The position numbers and the translations under genes are program-made. Shown one piece after another: positions 35,769 to 44,499 of a DNA stretch of 64,000 nucleotides. Source of the stretch: Planctomicrobium piriforme. Its GTDB lineage: Bacteria > Planctomycetota > Planctomycetia > Planctomycetales > Planctomycetaceae. The notes beneath the pieces are model-generated. The model was given only the letters and a program-made list of their open reading frames with translations. It ran no database searches and had not been told where the DNA came from. Each line of letters opens with the position of its first letter. Positions within the stretch are counted from its first letter, which is position 1. Where the stretch lies: contig NZ_FOQD01000007.1 of assembly GCF_900113665.1 (NCBI RefSeq), forward strand, positions 186,001 to 250,000, written 5' to 3'.

Positions 35769-38120
35769 TTGCCGATGAAGTGCGGCCGGACTGATTCTGC
35801 GCAGCGCCCATTCTCACGCACCTGTGCGTTGATGCTGTCGGCGTTCTGTCTGTGCGGCGTGCTGGCGGCATCTGCCGCGGCGGATGATGTGGTCCTGAAA
35901 AATGGGCTGACACTGCATGGAACGGCCGTCCGCGTCGCCGGGCTAACCTCGGCGATCGCCAAACAGAACAACGGCGGGCCGGTTCCCAACAGTTCGTTCT
36001 GGATGATCGACGATGGCGTTCGGCGGTACTTCGTATTCCGCCGTAACGTCCTGCAGTCAGAAGACGTGGCCGACCTGGGTTCTATTGTCTCCTTCAAGAT
36101 GCAGCAGGAGAAACGGGCACGCACTGCCGGCTTCCCCAGCGTGGGGGGCTTTTCGAGCGTGCAGCCGTTCGATGAGTTTGGCCGCCGCACGGTGACGCTG
36201 CCGACGCAAAAGGGAGTGATTCCGGTGATTCAGGCGATCACCGAGATGCGGCCCGATTACAGCACCCTCGACAGTCTGACGCACGTCTGGGAATACAACA
36301 TCGATACGCGGTCGCTGCCGACGGAAGTGGTGCAGTCGATCATCGAAAAGAGTTCCGACCGCAACGATCCGGCCGAGCGCAAAGCAGCCGTACTGTTCTA
36401 TGTGCAGGCGCAGTTGTATGACGAAGCCCGAGAAGAACTGCGGCAGATCACGGAACGCTTTCCTGAGCTGAAGGACTGGTGCGCGGAGTACCAGCGGCGG
36501 CTCGATGAATACGTCGCACGGCGGGCGATGAACGAAATCGAGCGTCGGCAGGCCGCAGGCCAGCATGCTCTGGCCTCGCAATATGCGCAGAAATTCCCGG
36601 CAGCCAAAGTCAGCGCCGATGTTTCACGCCGTGCGCAGGAAATTCAAAACACATACGAGCAGGCTTTGGCCGACCGCGATCGGGTGCTGATGCAGCTCGA
36701 CCTGCTGCAGGCCGACCTGCCGCCGAAACAGTCTGATCGTCTGAAGTCGCTACGAGCCATTCTCCACGACGAGCTGCATTACGAACTGATGGACCGTCTC
36801 GAACCGTTCCTCCGGGCGACCGAAGATGAAACGGTCCCGGCTGCCGAGAAACTGGCGCTGGCCTATTCCGGCTGGCTGCTGGGAAACGCGAATGCGATTG
36901 TCGATCTGGATGAGACAATTCGCCTCTGGGATGCGCGGTTCCAGATTCTCGAATACCTGCGAGTCGATCAGGATCCGCTCAGGGATCAGGAGATCCTGAA
37001 AGAGTTGGGCGAGATCGAAGGGATCAGCGTCGAGCGAGCCGCGCTGATGCTGGCGACCTTGCCGTTGCCCTTCGAGACGACGCGGCCTACCGCCGGAGAA
37101 CTTGTTGAAGTCGAAGTTCCCAAAGTGCAGGAAGGGCCGACTGTCCGATACTCGCTGGTGCTCCCTCCCGAGTATTCGCCGGCGCATCGCTATCCGTTGC
37201 TGGTGGTGTTGCGGGGCCAGCGATCGAAGTTTGCGGGTGAAGCCAAGTGGTGGGCAGGGGACGAAACCCGACCGGGCTGGGCGCAGAGGCGCGGTTACAT
37301 TGTGATCGCTCCTCATTACTGTGCGGACGACTCCGGCGAGTATCACCCCGGCGCGGCGGAACATGAGATTGTGCTGCGTTCGCTCGAACATGTGCGGAAG
37401 CGATATCGGGTCGATTCCGACCGCATTTTTCTCGCGGGACATGCAATGGGGGGGGATGCCGTCTTCGATATCGCTTTGGCTCATCCCGGCATCTTTGCGG
37501 GCGCAATTCCAATAGCGGGCGTCGCCAGCACGCTGTGCCGGGCGTATTGCGACAACGATCCGAATCTTGCTTGGTATGTCGTCGGCGGCGAGCGAGACCG
37601 GAATACGCTCGAACAGAATTCCGGCATCCTGAACCAGATGATGAATCATGGTCAGAACATGATCTATTGCGATTACAAGTTTCGCGGGTTCGAGTCGTTT
37701 GTGGAAGAACAGGAGCGGATCTTTGAGTGGATGCAGTCGCAGCGTCGAACGCCGCTGAAAGAGGTCGTCAAATGGGAAGCGGCCAGCCTGAGAAAGACTG
37801 ACAATCGATTCTATTGGCTGGAAGCGGATGCGATTCCGGATCGCTTCTTTCCGGTGATCGTCGGAGACAAGCTGCCGCGGCCGAAGACATATGAAGGGTC
37901 CATCGGTGCGAAAGGGGGCATCACCGTGACGCACCCTGGAAACAAGACGACAATCTGGCTCTCGCCTGAAATGTTCGACTTCAATAACCGCAGCGAGGTC
38001 CGGGTAAACCTGAAGTACGTCTACCACGACTACATCAAGCCCTCGCTGGAGGCGCTGCTGACTGACGTGCGAAAGCGGGGCGACCGAGAGCAACTCTTCT
38101 GGGCGCGGCTCGACTTGTGA
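35769..38120 (+). CDS. Secreted two-part protein with inactivated alpha/beta-hydrolase domain
   Basis: 783 residues from the TTG at 35769 (ribosome site GGGGAAG; the ATG at 35775 is an alternative). A signal peptide (LMLSAFCLCGVLAASAAADD) is followed by an N-terminal beta domain, a helical TPR-like middle (about 200-400) and an alpha/beta hydrolase domain from about residue 455. The latter starts YSLVLPPEYSPAHRYPLLVV and has the nucleophile elbow at AGHAMGGDAVF, where Ala559 stands for Ser. The Asp in VVGGERD (Asp610) is kept, while the catalytic His position reads RGFESF (Phe641) where G-H-E is normal. I therefore think the hydrolase is inactive, probably a scaffold or binding subunit. Its gene is convergent with citrate synthase. 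Confidence 0.8.
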   Translation: MPMKCGRTDSAQRPFSRTCALMLSAFCLCGVLAASAAADDVVLKNGLTLHGTAVRVAGLTSAIAKQNNGGPVPNSSFWMIDDGVRRYFVFRRNVLQSEDVADLGSIVSFKMQQEKRARTAGFPSVGGFSSVQPFDEFGRRTVTLPTQKGVIPVIQAITEMRPDYSTLDSLTHVWEYNIDTRSLPTEVVQSIIEKSSDRNDPAERKAAVLFYVQAQLYDEAREELRQITERFPELKDWCAEYQRRLDEYVARRAMNEIERRQAAGQHALASQYAQKFPAAKVSADVSRRAQEIQNTYEQALADRDRVLMQLDLLQADLPPKQSDRLKSLRAILHDELHYELMDRLEPFLRATEDETVPAAEKLALAYSGWLLGNANAIVDLDETIRLWDARFQILEYLRVDQDPLRDQEILKELGEIEGISVERAALMLATLPLPFETTRPTAGELVEVEVPKVQEGPTVRYSLVLPPEYSPAHRYPLLVVLRGQRSKFAGEAKWWAGDETRPGWAQRRGYIVIAPHYCADDSGEYHPGAAEHEIVLRSLEHVRKRYRVDSDRIFLAGHAMGGDAVFDIALAHPGIFAGAIPIAGVASTLCRAYCDNDPNLAWYVVGGERDRNTLEQNSGILNQMMNHGQNMIYCDYKFRGFESFVEEQERIFEWMQSQRRTPLKEVVKWEAASLRKTDNRFYWLEADAIPDRFFPVIVGDKLPRPKTYEGSIGAKGGITVTHPGNKTTIWLSPEMFDFNNRSEVRVNLKYVYHDYIKPSLEALLTDVRKRGDREQLFWARLDL

Positions 38121-38133
38121 GACGTTGCATGCT

Positions 38134-38204
38134 CGTTCCCAGGCTCCCGCCTGGGAACGCAGTTGAAGTCGCCACGGACGTGCCGAAGCAGGAGCTTCGG
38201 CACG
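38134..38204. repeat. Two tandem hairpins between convergent genes
   Basis: Hairpin 1 (38134-38159) pairs cgttcccagg with cctgggaacg; hairpin 2 (38179-38204) pairs cgtgccgaagc with gcttcggcacg across a four-base loop. Neither has a T run. The pair lies between the stop codons of a plus- and a minus-strand gene. Such short perfect palindromes are dispersed in many genomes; they may protect 3' ends or act as two-way terminators. Confidence 0.7.
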
Positions 38205-38235
38205 AGTCTGAGCTTGTGTGCTTACTGACGTTCCC

Positions 38236-39357
38236 TCAATCCGAGCGGCGGCGCATGGATTCGAATTCGCAGTCTTCCGCGCCGCGGTAACGGGCACGGG
38301 GGCGGATGGGTTCGGCGGATTCGCATTGCTCAACGGCGTGGGCGCTCCAGCCCAGCAGTCGCGATGCCGCGAAGAGCGGGCGGAACAGGTCGCGGTCGAG
38401 TTCCAGATAGGTGAACAGCCGCGCCAGTGACCAGTCGATGTTTGGCGGCAGCCGTCGCTGTTGCCAGACGGCGCGTTCGACGGCGTCGGCAAGTTGTTCA
38501 AGATCAGTCCGACCGCATGCCCGGGCGAGACGTTCGCATTCCACCTCGATGATCGCGGCACGGGGATCGTAGTCGCGATAAACCGGATGGCCGAAACCTG
38601 GCAGGGGTCGGTCGGCCGGTTGCTCGCTCACCCATTCTTCTGCGTGGTCCGGCTGGCCGACTGCGGCGAGAATGTCGAGGGGACGTTCATCCCCTCCGCC
38701 ATGTGCGGAGCCGATGAACGTATCGAGTGCCGCCAGCACCGGACTGTACTGATTGCCGCGCACGGAACCGACGATCCGGGCGACATAGCTCGAGGGATTG
38801 AATTCGTGTTCGGCAGCGGTGATGAACGCGACTTCAAGTGCCCGTTCGTAGAGCGAACAGGGAACCTGACCGGTGATCACATAATAGATGTTGGCGATGT
38901 AGCTCAGGTCGGCGCGGGGCTCCAGCAACGGAAGCCCCTGGCGAATGCGATGCCAGGCGGCGATCAGGAGCGGGACGCGGGCGAGCAGACGGATCGTCTG
39001 CGAGTGCCCCGACTGCAGCAGGTTTTCGAAGGGCTGCGGATCGTGGAGATTCAGCAGTCCGATGCCGGTGCGCAACACTTCCAGCGAAGAATTGTGAACG
39101 GGTATCTGTTCGTAGAGCTGCGCGATCGCAGGGGGGAGCTGCTGCTCTTCGGTGATCACGCTGAGAAAGTCGGCAAACTGCTCTTCGTCGGGAAGCTCCT
39201 CGAAGAGGAGCAGATGAGCGACTTCAAGGAAACTTGCTTCCTCGGCCAGGTCGTGCAGGCAATAGCCGCGGTACTGAAGTCCGCCGTCGATGCGGCAGAT
39301 TTCGGTTTCCCCGGCAATCACTCCCTTGAGACCAGGGTGATACAGGTCCTGTGCCAT
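38236..39357 (-). CDS. gltA: Citrate synthase
   Basis: 373 residues, a normal short type-I length. The catalytic triad is intact: His219 in SAHGGGDERPL, His257 in GFGHPVYRDYDPRA and Asp308 in NIDWSLARL. The N-terminal LKGVIAGETEICRIDGGLQY and HEFNPSSYVARIVGS are family segments. GGAGGGA before the ATG supports the start. It condenses oxaloacetate and acetyl-CoA at the TCA-cycle entry; 2-methylcitrate synthases of propionate metabolism share these motifs, so the acyl substrate is not settled. No other TCA gene is nearby. Confidence 0.93.
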   Translation of the reverse strand: MAQDLYHPGLKGVIAGETEICRIDGGLQYRGYCLHDLAEEASFLEVAHLLLFEELPDEEQFADFLSVITEEQQLPPAIAQLYEQIPVHNSSLEVLRTGIGLLNLHDPQPFENLLQSGHSQTIRLLARVPLLIAAWHRIRQGLPLLEPRADLSYIANIYYVITGQVPCSLYERALEVAFITAAEHEFNPSSYVARIVGSVRGNQYSPVLAALDTFIGSAHGGGDERPLDILAAVGQPDHAEEWVSEQPADRPLPGFGHPVYRDYDPRAAIIEVECERLARACGRTDLEQLADAVERAVWQQRRLPPNIDWSLARLFTYLELDRDLFRPLFAASRLLGWSAHAVEQCESAEPIRPRARYRGAEDCEFESMRRRSD

Positions 39358-39636
39358 GGAAAAAGTTCCCTCCGTGGAAAAATCAGACTCCGTCCGATGG
39401 ATCGCATCCTAGCTGAGGGTGATGGTTCTTGTCATCCGTGTTTCGCAGATGGGAAAACGGGGGCTTTTTCGGTGCCGCGGCAATGTTGCAATTTGGCAAC
39501 ATTCATGCACAGCCCTTGCCACCCTTCTGCTTCCACCGGCCAGCATGAAATCGGGGCAGACGGTGCGGGACAGCGGGGGATTTCTGACCTATGAGTTGGC
39601 AAAGACGGTTCAACAGGTTCTTGGGCACAGGTTGCG

Positions 39637-40647
39637 ATGCGGAACTCGATACGTCAGTTGTGGGGGATCATCGGCGTCGAAGGCCCGGTGATGCTGTTTG
39701 TCGTGTGCGGACTGCTGCTGGGTGAACTGGCGATGCGGGCCGGGGATGCGCAGCTGTCGAAAGACGTCGCCCATTTGAAATCGTTCGACTGGCTGGCGCA
39801 CCGCCTGGAAGAAACCGCACAGCATCCGAGCGTGCTGTTTCTGGGGAACTCGATGACCCGCTTCGGGGTCGCCCAGGGAGCGTTCGAAGACGAGTTCGCC
39901 AGCCGGACCGGCGAAGTGCCCCTCACAGTTAAGATGAACCCCGACAACTCCTCGTTGTCGGACTGGTACTACCTGTACAACAACTTCATTCATGACGAAG
40001 ACTTGAAGCCCGATCTGATGGTGGTCGGTTTCCAGGGCGACCACCTGCGGGACCAGCCCCCCAATCACCCCGGCCGTCTGGCGCAGTACTACTGCGACCT
40101 CAACGACTGGCCTGACCTGTGCAAGTACGATCTGCCGACATTCGAAGATCGGGCCAGCTTTGCCCTGGCGTCGTTATCGTCGCTGTACGGCAATCACGAC
40201 CGGCCGCAGACGCGGCTGTTCGATGCCCTCATCCCGCACTATCGGGATGGCGTTCAGCAACTGATCGATCGAGTCAACGCGCACTCGCTTGCCCCGCGTC
40301 CGCAGCCGACGTACCACCGGCTGAAGGAATTCCTGAAGCATGTGGGGGAGCAGAAGGTCGAACTGGTAATGGTCGCCATGCCGATCGCTGCCGAGTACGA
40401 ACTCGACCCCGAGCTGCTGAAAATTCTGCGAGAGTCCGGCGTGACGCTGGTCGATTGCCGGCATGTGCCTGGCATCGTGCCCGCCATGTTCCCGGACGGC
40501 ATTCACATGTCCGCGGATGCGTCGGAACTCTACAGCCGTTATCTGGCAGACGCACTGGCCGACCCGCGGCTGGCGAAGAGGGCCGCGGCTCAGCATGCGA
40601 CGGCGTTGGGACCGGCATTGCGAAGCGCACCGGAACTGGCATTCTAG
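39637..40647 (+). CDS. Membrane-anchored SGNH-like hydrolase
   Basis: 336 residues. One N-terminal helix (GPVMLFVVCGLLLGELAMRA) anchors an extracytoplasmic SGNH-type domain. Block I reads VLFLGNSMTRFGV (Ser as nucleophile) and the block V dyad is PDGIHMSADA (Asp-x-x-His), with LVMVAMPIAAEYE between. Proteins of this kind (AlgX/AlgJ, DltD relatives) move or remove acyl groups on polysaccharides. The length and order fit that group, although no acyltransferase neighbour is present. The next gene on the opposite strand is a methyltransferase. Confidence 0.7.
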   Translation: MRNSIRQLWGIIGVEGPVMLFVVCGLLLGELAMRAGDAQLSKDVAHLKSFDWLAHRLEETAQHPSVLFLGNSMTRFGVAQGAFEDEFASRTGEVPLTVKMNPDNSSLSDWYYLYNNFIHDEDLKPDLMVVGFQGDHLRDQPPNHPGRLAQYYCDLNDWPDLCKYDLPTFEDRASFALASLSSLYGNHDRPQTRLFDALIPHYRDGVQQLIDRVNAHSLAPRPQPTYHRLKEFLKHVGEQKVELVMVAMPIAAEYELDPELLKILRESGVTLVDCRHVPGIVPAMFPDGIHMSADASELYSRYLADALADPRLAKRAAAQHATALGPALRSAPELAF

Positions 40648-40689
40648 ATCGCCGGGACTTTCAGAAGTGACGCGTGCTCAGCAAATCCG

Positions 40690-40790
40690 AAGCACCAAAT
40701 TCGAAATCCGAAACGAATCCCAATGCAGCGGCGACTCGGGCCGTTTGAGCATTGAAATCTGTTTCGGATTTCGTGCTTCGAATTTCAAAG
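40690..40790. repeat. Inverted 'cgaaatccgaaac' repeat pair
   Basis: gaaatccgaaac (40703-40714) faces gtttcggatttc (40761-40772), with tcgaagcac-type flanks on both. The element is related to the one at 7742 and lies between convergent genes. Confidence 0.6.
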
Positions 40791-40794
40791 CCCC

Positions 40795-41415
40795 TCATGC
40801 AGCTTCGTTCTTGCGCATCCGCTGCATGACTGCTTCACGGGCGAGGCGGTGCCATTCCAGTCGGGAGACCTGTTTGTCCTGCACATTCAGGTCGACGACG
40901 GTGACGCGGTGGTTTCCGCCGAACAGAAACGCCAGCGTCAGGTAAGCGGCGATGCCTGAACTGAGTTGCCGCACGCGAATCGAGCCGGGAAATATCGACA
41001 GCATCGACTGCCACTTCTCGATCTCGGTCTGATTGTCGGCAGCCACCGGAATTAGCAGCCGGCCATGCGGCTTGAGGACGGAGCCGAGATTTGCGAGTGC
41101 AATCATGAGTTCCGGTTGGAATGCCGTCGCCTGACGCACGCTGGTTCCGCGGAACAGCACGCGATCGAAGGACTGAGCCGCGCCCGGCACGGTGGCGGCT
41201 GGTGAGCCGACGGCGATGCCATCGACAGGGGCAGCGGACGCTTGCTGGCGCTCTTCGAGCCCTTGCACGGCGAGGCTGCGTTTTCGCAACTGGGAGACCC
41301 AGGCGCCGTCGCCGCAACCGACATCCAGTAACGAACTGCCGGTGAAGACGCCGTAGCGTCTGGCAATGAGATTGAGCTGGCCAGTGGTGACGTTGATTCC
41401 CGATCCTTCAGACAT
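40795..41415 (-). CDS. Class I SAM-dependent methyltransferase
   Basis: 206 residues from the ATG at 41415, where GGGAAGG forms a ribosome site; the open frame runs to 41613. Motif I of the Rossmann fold is SLLDVGCGDGAWVSQLRKRS, with acidic residues at the ends of strands 2 and 4 (LEERQQ ... DRVLFRG). The second half contains LKPHGRLLIPVAADNQTEIE (motif III). Substrate unknown. No operon partner; it opposes the SGNH gene. Confidence 0.8.
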   Translation of the reverse strand: MSEGSGINVTTGQLNLIARRYGVFTGSSLLDVGCGDGAWVSQLRKRSLAVQGLEERQQASAAPVDGIAVGSPAATVPGAAQSFDRVLFRGTSVRQATAFQPELMIALANLGSVLKPHGRLLIPVAADNQTEIEKWQSMLSIFPGSIRVRQLSSGIAAYLTLAFLFGGNHRVTVVDLNVQDKQVSRLEWHRLAREAVMQRMRKNEAA

Positions 41416-41799
41416 GGCAACCTTCCCTGGCTGTCCCACGACCGTGAGCTCTCCCGACGATGATGGGTGGACTATCGAACCATCGGGATTGAGCGGATGA
41501 CGGTTTCTGGCACTGCGATTCGATTTACGATCCAGAGCAGTGAGCGCACTCCGCGGGGGTAGACTGGAGAAGAAAAAGGGGACTTTTCCGTTTGCACCCA
41601 TTTCGCAGGACAAAACCGACCGAATCGTTCGTTCATTCCGCGAAAGAACACCTGCAATGCCTGCCGATTGCCGGGGCGTTGTTGACGTTCGACCGGTTCG
41701 GCGGAATCATAGAGGGATTGATTGTGCGTGACGGGGCCGATGCTCCGCCCTGAAGATGGGCTTTTTTTGCGTGGTACAGACAGGTCTGGCGACCCGTTG
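41416..41799. other. Intergenic region between divergent genes
   Basis: About 380 bases between the methyltransferase and the haem-biosynthesis pair. The frame of the second gene is open to 41722 through non-conserved sequence. I see no terminator or repeat; the promoter of the hemX/hemA unit should be here. Confidence 0.4.
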
Positions 41800-42663
41800 A
41801 TGTTTCTGGACAAGGTTTCAATCATCTGTTTTCTGGCCAGCTACACGGTCGCCCTGGCCGCGGAGCTGACGCAATTCTGGCGTCGCAGCGCGGCAACCAG
41901 ATGGGCGACGCTGTTATTTGCCGGAGCCGGTTTGGTGGCCCACACGAGCTACCTCATTTCCCGCAGTCAGCAGCACGATCTGCCGCCGCTGCTGGGGTCG
42001 ACGCATGACTGGCTGCTGGTCTCCGCCTGGCTGGCGATGGTGCTGTATCTGGGAGTGCAGTTCTGGAACCCGCAGTTGTCGCTGGGGGTGTTCTGTCTGC
42101 CGGTGGTGGTGACGCTGGTGATCGTTTCCCGGTTTGTGAGTACCTCGCCCAACCCGCAGGTCGGCCAACTTTACGTCTGGAGTATGCTCCATGCGTCGTT
42201 CTGGGTCTTCGGCATCCTGGGTGTGCTGCTGGCATTTCTGGTGAGCCTGATGTATCTGGCGCAGCATTACCGGTTGAAGCACAAACGGTCTGAACTGCCG
42301 GCGCTGCATCTGTTCAGCCTGGAACGCCTGAGCCGCATGAATTGGTGGCTGGTGATTCTCTCGGTGCCGATGCTGACGCTGGGGATGATCACCGGACTCT
42401 GGATGATCTATCTCTCGAAGACCGGGACTCATCCCGTGAGCCTGCTGAGCCTGACAGTCGCCGTGAACGGAGCGATGTGGGTGGCGATGGCCGTTCTGTT
42501 TGGCTGGATGCTGGGAGCCAAAAACCCGACAGGCCGAGTCGTGGCGTGGCGGACGGCGCTCGCCTGCCTGTTTATGATTCTGACGCTGTTTGTGATGAAG
42601 CTCGTGAGCGCCGACGGCATTCACGGGCCGGCAACAACCCCGGTCGCGAGCAGCCCGTTATGA
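41800..42663 (+). CDS. CcsA/HemX-like membrane protein
   Basis: 287 residues and about eight transmembrane helices starting MFLDKVSIICFLASYTVALA (ATG at 41800; other in-frame starts lie at 41722 and 41740). The conserved His-containing helices of the CcsA/CcmC/HemX group are visible: LGSTHDWLLVSAWLAMVLYL, WSMLHASFWVFGILGVLLAF and a late WRTALACLFM. Such proteins handle haem for cytochrome c maturation or keep GluTR level (HemX). Its stop overlaps the hemA start (ATGA), so the two are cotranslated and the HemX reading is favoured. Confidence 0.85.
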   Translation: MFLDKVSIICFLASYTVALAAELTQFWRRSAATRWATLLFAGAGLVAHTSYLISRSQQHDLPPLLGSTHDWLLVSAWLAMVLYLGVQFWNPQLSLGVFCLPVVVTLVIVSRFVSTSPNPQVGQLYVWSMLHASFWVFGILGVLLAFLVSLMYLAQHYRLKHKRSELPALHLFSLERLSRMNWWLVILSVPMLTLGMITGLWMIYLSKTGTHPVSLLSLTVAVNGAMWVAMAVLFGWMLGAKNPTGRVVAWRTALACLFMILTLFVMKLVSADGIHGPATTPVASSPL

Positions 42664-43940
42664 ACGTCCAAGTCGTCTGCTGTAACCATCAGACCGCCGA
42701 TTTAACGGTGCGGGAGCAACTGGCGTTTGCCTCTCCGGACATGCTGGAACGCGCCTATCAGGAACTGCGCATCCGCTTTCCCCGATCGGAACATGTGGTG
42801 GTCTCGACCTGTAATCGGGTCGAACTCTACACCGCACAGGAAGACCCCGCCGACGCCCCTACGCACTTTCAACTGGCCGAGTTCTTTGCCGACTTCCATC
42901 AACTGCCGCTGGAATCGCTGCTGAATCAACTGCTGGAGTTTCAGGGTTCCGAAGCGGTGCAGCATTTGTTCGAAGTCGCCTCGAGCATCGACAGCATGGT
43001 GCTCGGCGAAAGCCAGATCGTCAACCAGATCAAGTCGGCCTTTGATGCGGCGATCAAGACGGACGCCAATGGGCCGCTCACCAGCGCCCTGTTTCAACGG
43101 GCGCTGGCCGTCTCAGGTCGGGTGCGGACAGAAACCCGGCTTTCCGAGGGGAAGGTTTCGATTGCCAGCGTGGCTGTCGGCGAGTTCGGCAAAAGCATCT
43201 TCGACCGGTTTGACGACAAGACGGTCCTGGTCGTCGGCGCCGGGGAGATGGCGACCGAGACGCTGGTCTACCTGCAAGGAGAAGGGGTTCGCGAAATTCT
43301 GGTCTGCAACCGGAATCTGGAACGGGCGCAACGGGTGGCGAGCCAGTTTTCCGGTCAGGCCAAAGCCTGGGAACATCTGTCGCACTGTCTGGCAGTCGCG
43401 GATGTGATCGTCTGCACCACGGGGGCCGAGAGACCTGTCATCACCGCCGAGATGATGCGACAGGTACGGCGACAGAGTGGTCCGCGGCCGTTGTTCATTC
43501 TCGATCTGGGGGCGCCCCGCGACGTCGAACCGGCGGTTGGCAATCTCGACGACGGCATCTTCCTCTACGACATCGACGATCTCGAGGCGACCTGCGACCG
43601 CAATCGCAAAAAACGAGTCCAGGAAATCGACCGGGCTCGGGTGATCATCGCGGAAGAGACCGCGAAGTTCATGCAGGACGTGTACCACAAGGCGACCGGG
43701 CCGATTGTGAAGCGGCTGCGTGAGCACTGGGAAGAAATCAGCCGGCAGGAACTGGAAATCCTGTTCCGCAAGCTGCCGGAACTGGATGATCGGGAGCGGC
43801 TGGCGATCGAAAAGTCGATCTACCGGATCGTGAACAAGCTGCTGCATCCCCCGCTGGAAACGCTGCGGGAGGAAGCCCGCAGCGGCCCTCCGCACGGCAT
43901 GATCGATGTGATCAAACGTCTGTTTCGCCTGCGCGATTGA
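42660..43940 (+). CDS. hemA: Glutamyl-tRNA reductase
   Basis: 426 residues. The catalytic cysteine is Cys51 in STCNRVELY; the specificity segment LGESQIVNQIKSAF and NADPH-binding VVGAGEMATETLVYL follow, and the C-terminal dimerisation helices end IVNKLLHPPLETLREEARSG. It reduces glutamyl-tRNA to glutamate-1-semialdehyde, the first step of the C5 route to haem. The ATG at 42660 overlaps the stop of the HemX-like gene. The frame is open upstream to 42342, but only this start gives the normal N-terminus. All residues expected for activity are present. Confidence 0.97.
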   Translation: MNVQVVCCNHQTADLTVREQLAFASPDMLERAYQELRIRFPRSEHVVVSTCNRVELYTAQEDPADAPTHFQLAEFFADFHQLPLESLLNQLLEFQGSEAVQHLFEVASSIDSMVLGESQIVNQIKSAFDAAIKTDANGPLTSALFQRALAVSGRVRTETRLSEGKVSIASVAVGEFGKSIFDRFDDKTVLVVGAGEMATETLVYLQGEGVREILVCNRNLERAQRVASQFSGQAKAWEHLSHCLAVADVIVCTTGAERPVITAEMMRQVRRQSGPRPLFILDLGAPRDVEPAVGNLDDGIFLYDIDDLEATCDRNRKKRVQEIDRARVIIAEETAKFMQDVYHKATGPIVKRLREHWEEISRQELEILFRKLPELDDRERLAIEKSIYRIVNKLLHPPLETLREEARSGPPHGMIDVIKRLFRLRD

Positions 43941-44499
43941 GAATCTGACGGCCCGTTGAGGGGCAGGTTTTCTGTCCGGCGTGCGTGTTATGCCGAGGCT
44001 GTCGATTGTGCGATGCCGGGTGTTGCAGGCAGGCGTCGCGGACGGGCATTTGGATCGCCGCCAAAAAGTCCTACGACCGGTTCGAAGACGCCGCAACTGC
44101 TGATCCCCACAGCAGATTCACGAGAGAGTGCTTGACGGTGGTGCCGGTCGGCGTAGACTAAAACAGGAATCTGCGGTTCTCGCGGGTTTTTATTCGCGGT
44201 GGTCCGCCCGTTTTCATTTCTGCGGATATGACGATTGTTCGCTTCCGGCAATCTCCGCTGAAGTTTCAAGCGTCGCCGTTCGAGAATGAAGCAGATGACG
44301 AGTTGATGCGATGTCGGGAGAACTCCGCGCAGTGAAGGTGGTTCGCACTTTCGTTGCAGCACGGCCGGGATGAAAGCCGTGTCAGGGAACGGGGAATGAC
44401 CCCGTAGTGTTTTGCAAAGATCGCGGCCCGGCAGGGAAGTCGAACGCGTGTCCAGACTTTTTCCGAGGTCGGCGGCAAGCCGATCATTAGGGGAATTCG
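43941..44499. other. Intergenic region with promoter-like site and structured leader
   Basis: 560 bases without a convincing gene (a 124-codon minus-strand frame has no family likeness). A promoter-like pair lies at 44132-44159. After it, small hairpins are visible at 44361-44380 and 44389-44405, so the coiled-coil gene may have a folded leader of about 340 bases. Confidence 0.45.
44132..44159 (+). promoter_or_regulatory. Sigma-70-like promoter candidate
   Basis: TTGACG (44132-44137) and TAGACT (44154-44159) with a 16-base spacer. The first box matches five and the second four of six consensus bases. It points toward the gene at 44500. Confidence 0.4.

Noticed and set aside
36750..38561. 603-codon minus-strand frame opposite the pseudo-hydrolase and citrate synthase ends
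   Set aside because: It overlaps two well-supported genes and shows Arg/Pro-rich antisense composition.
42342..42659. Upstream extension of hemA
   Set aside because: It covers the end of the CcsA/HemX gene in another frame; GluTR begins at the ATGA overlap.
43988..44362. 124-codon minus-strand frame after hemA
   Set aside because: No start signal, no family likeness, and it lies over the promoter-like site and leader hairpins.
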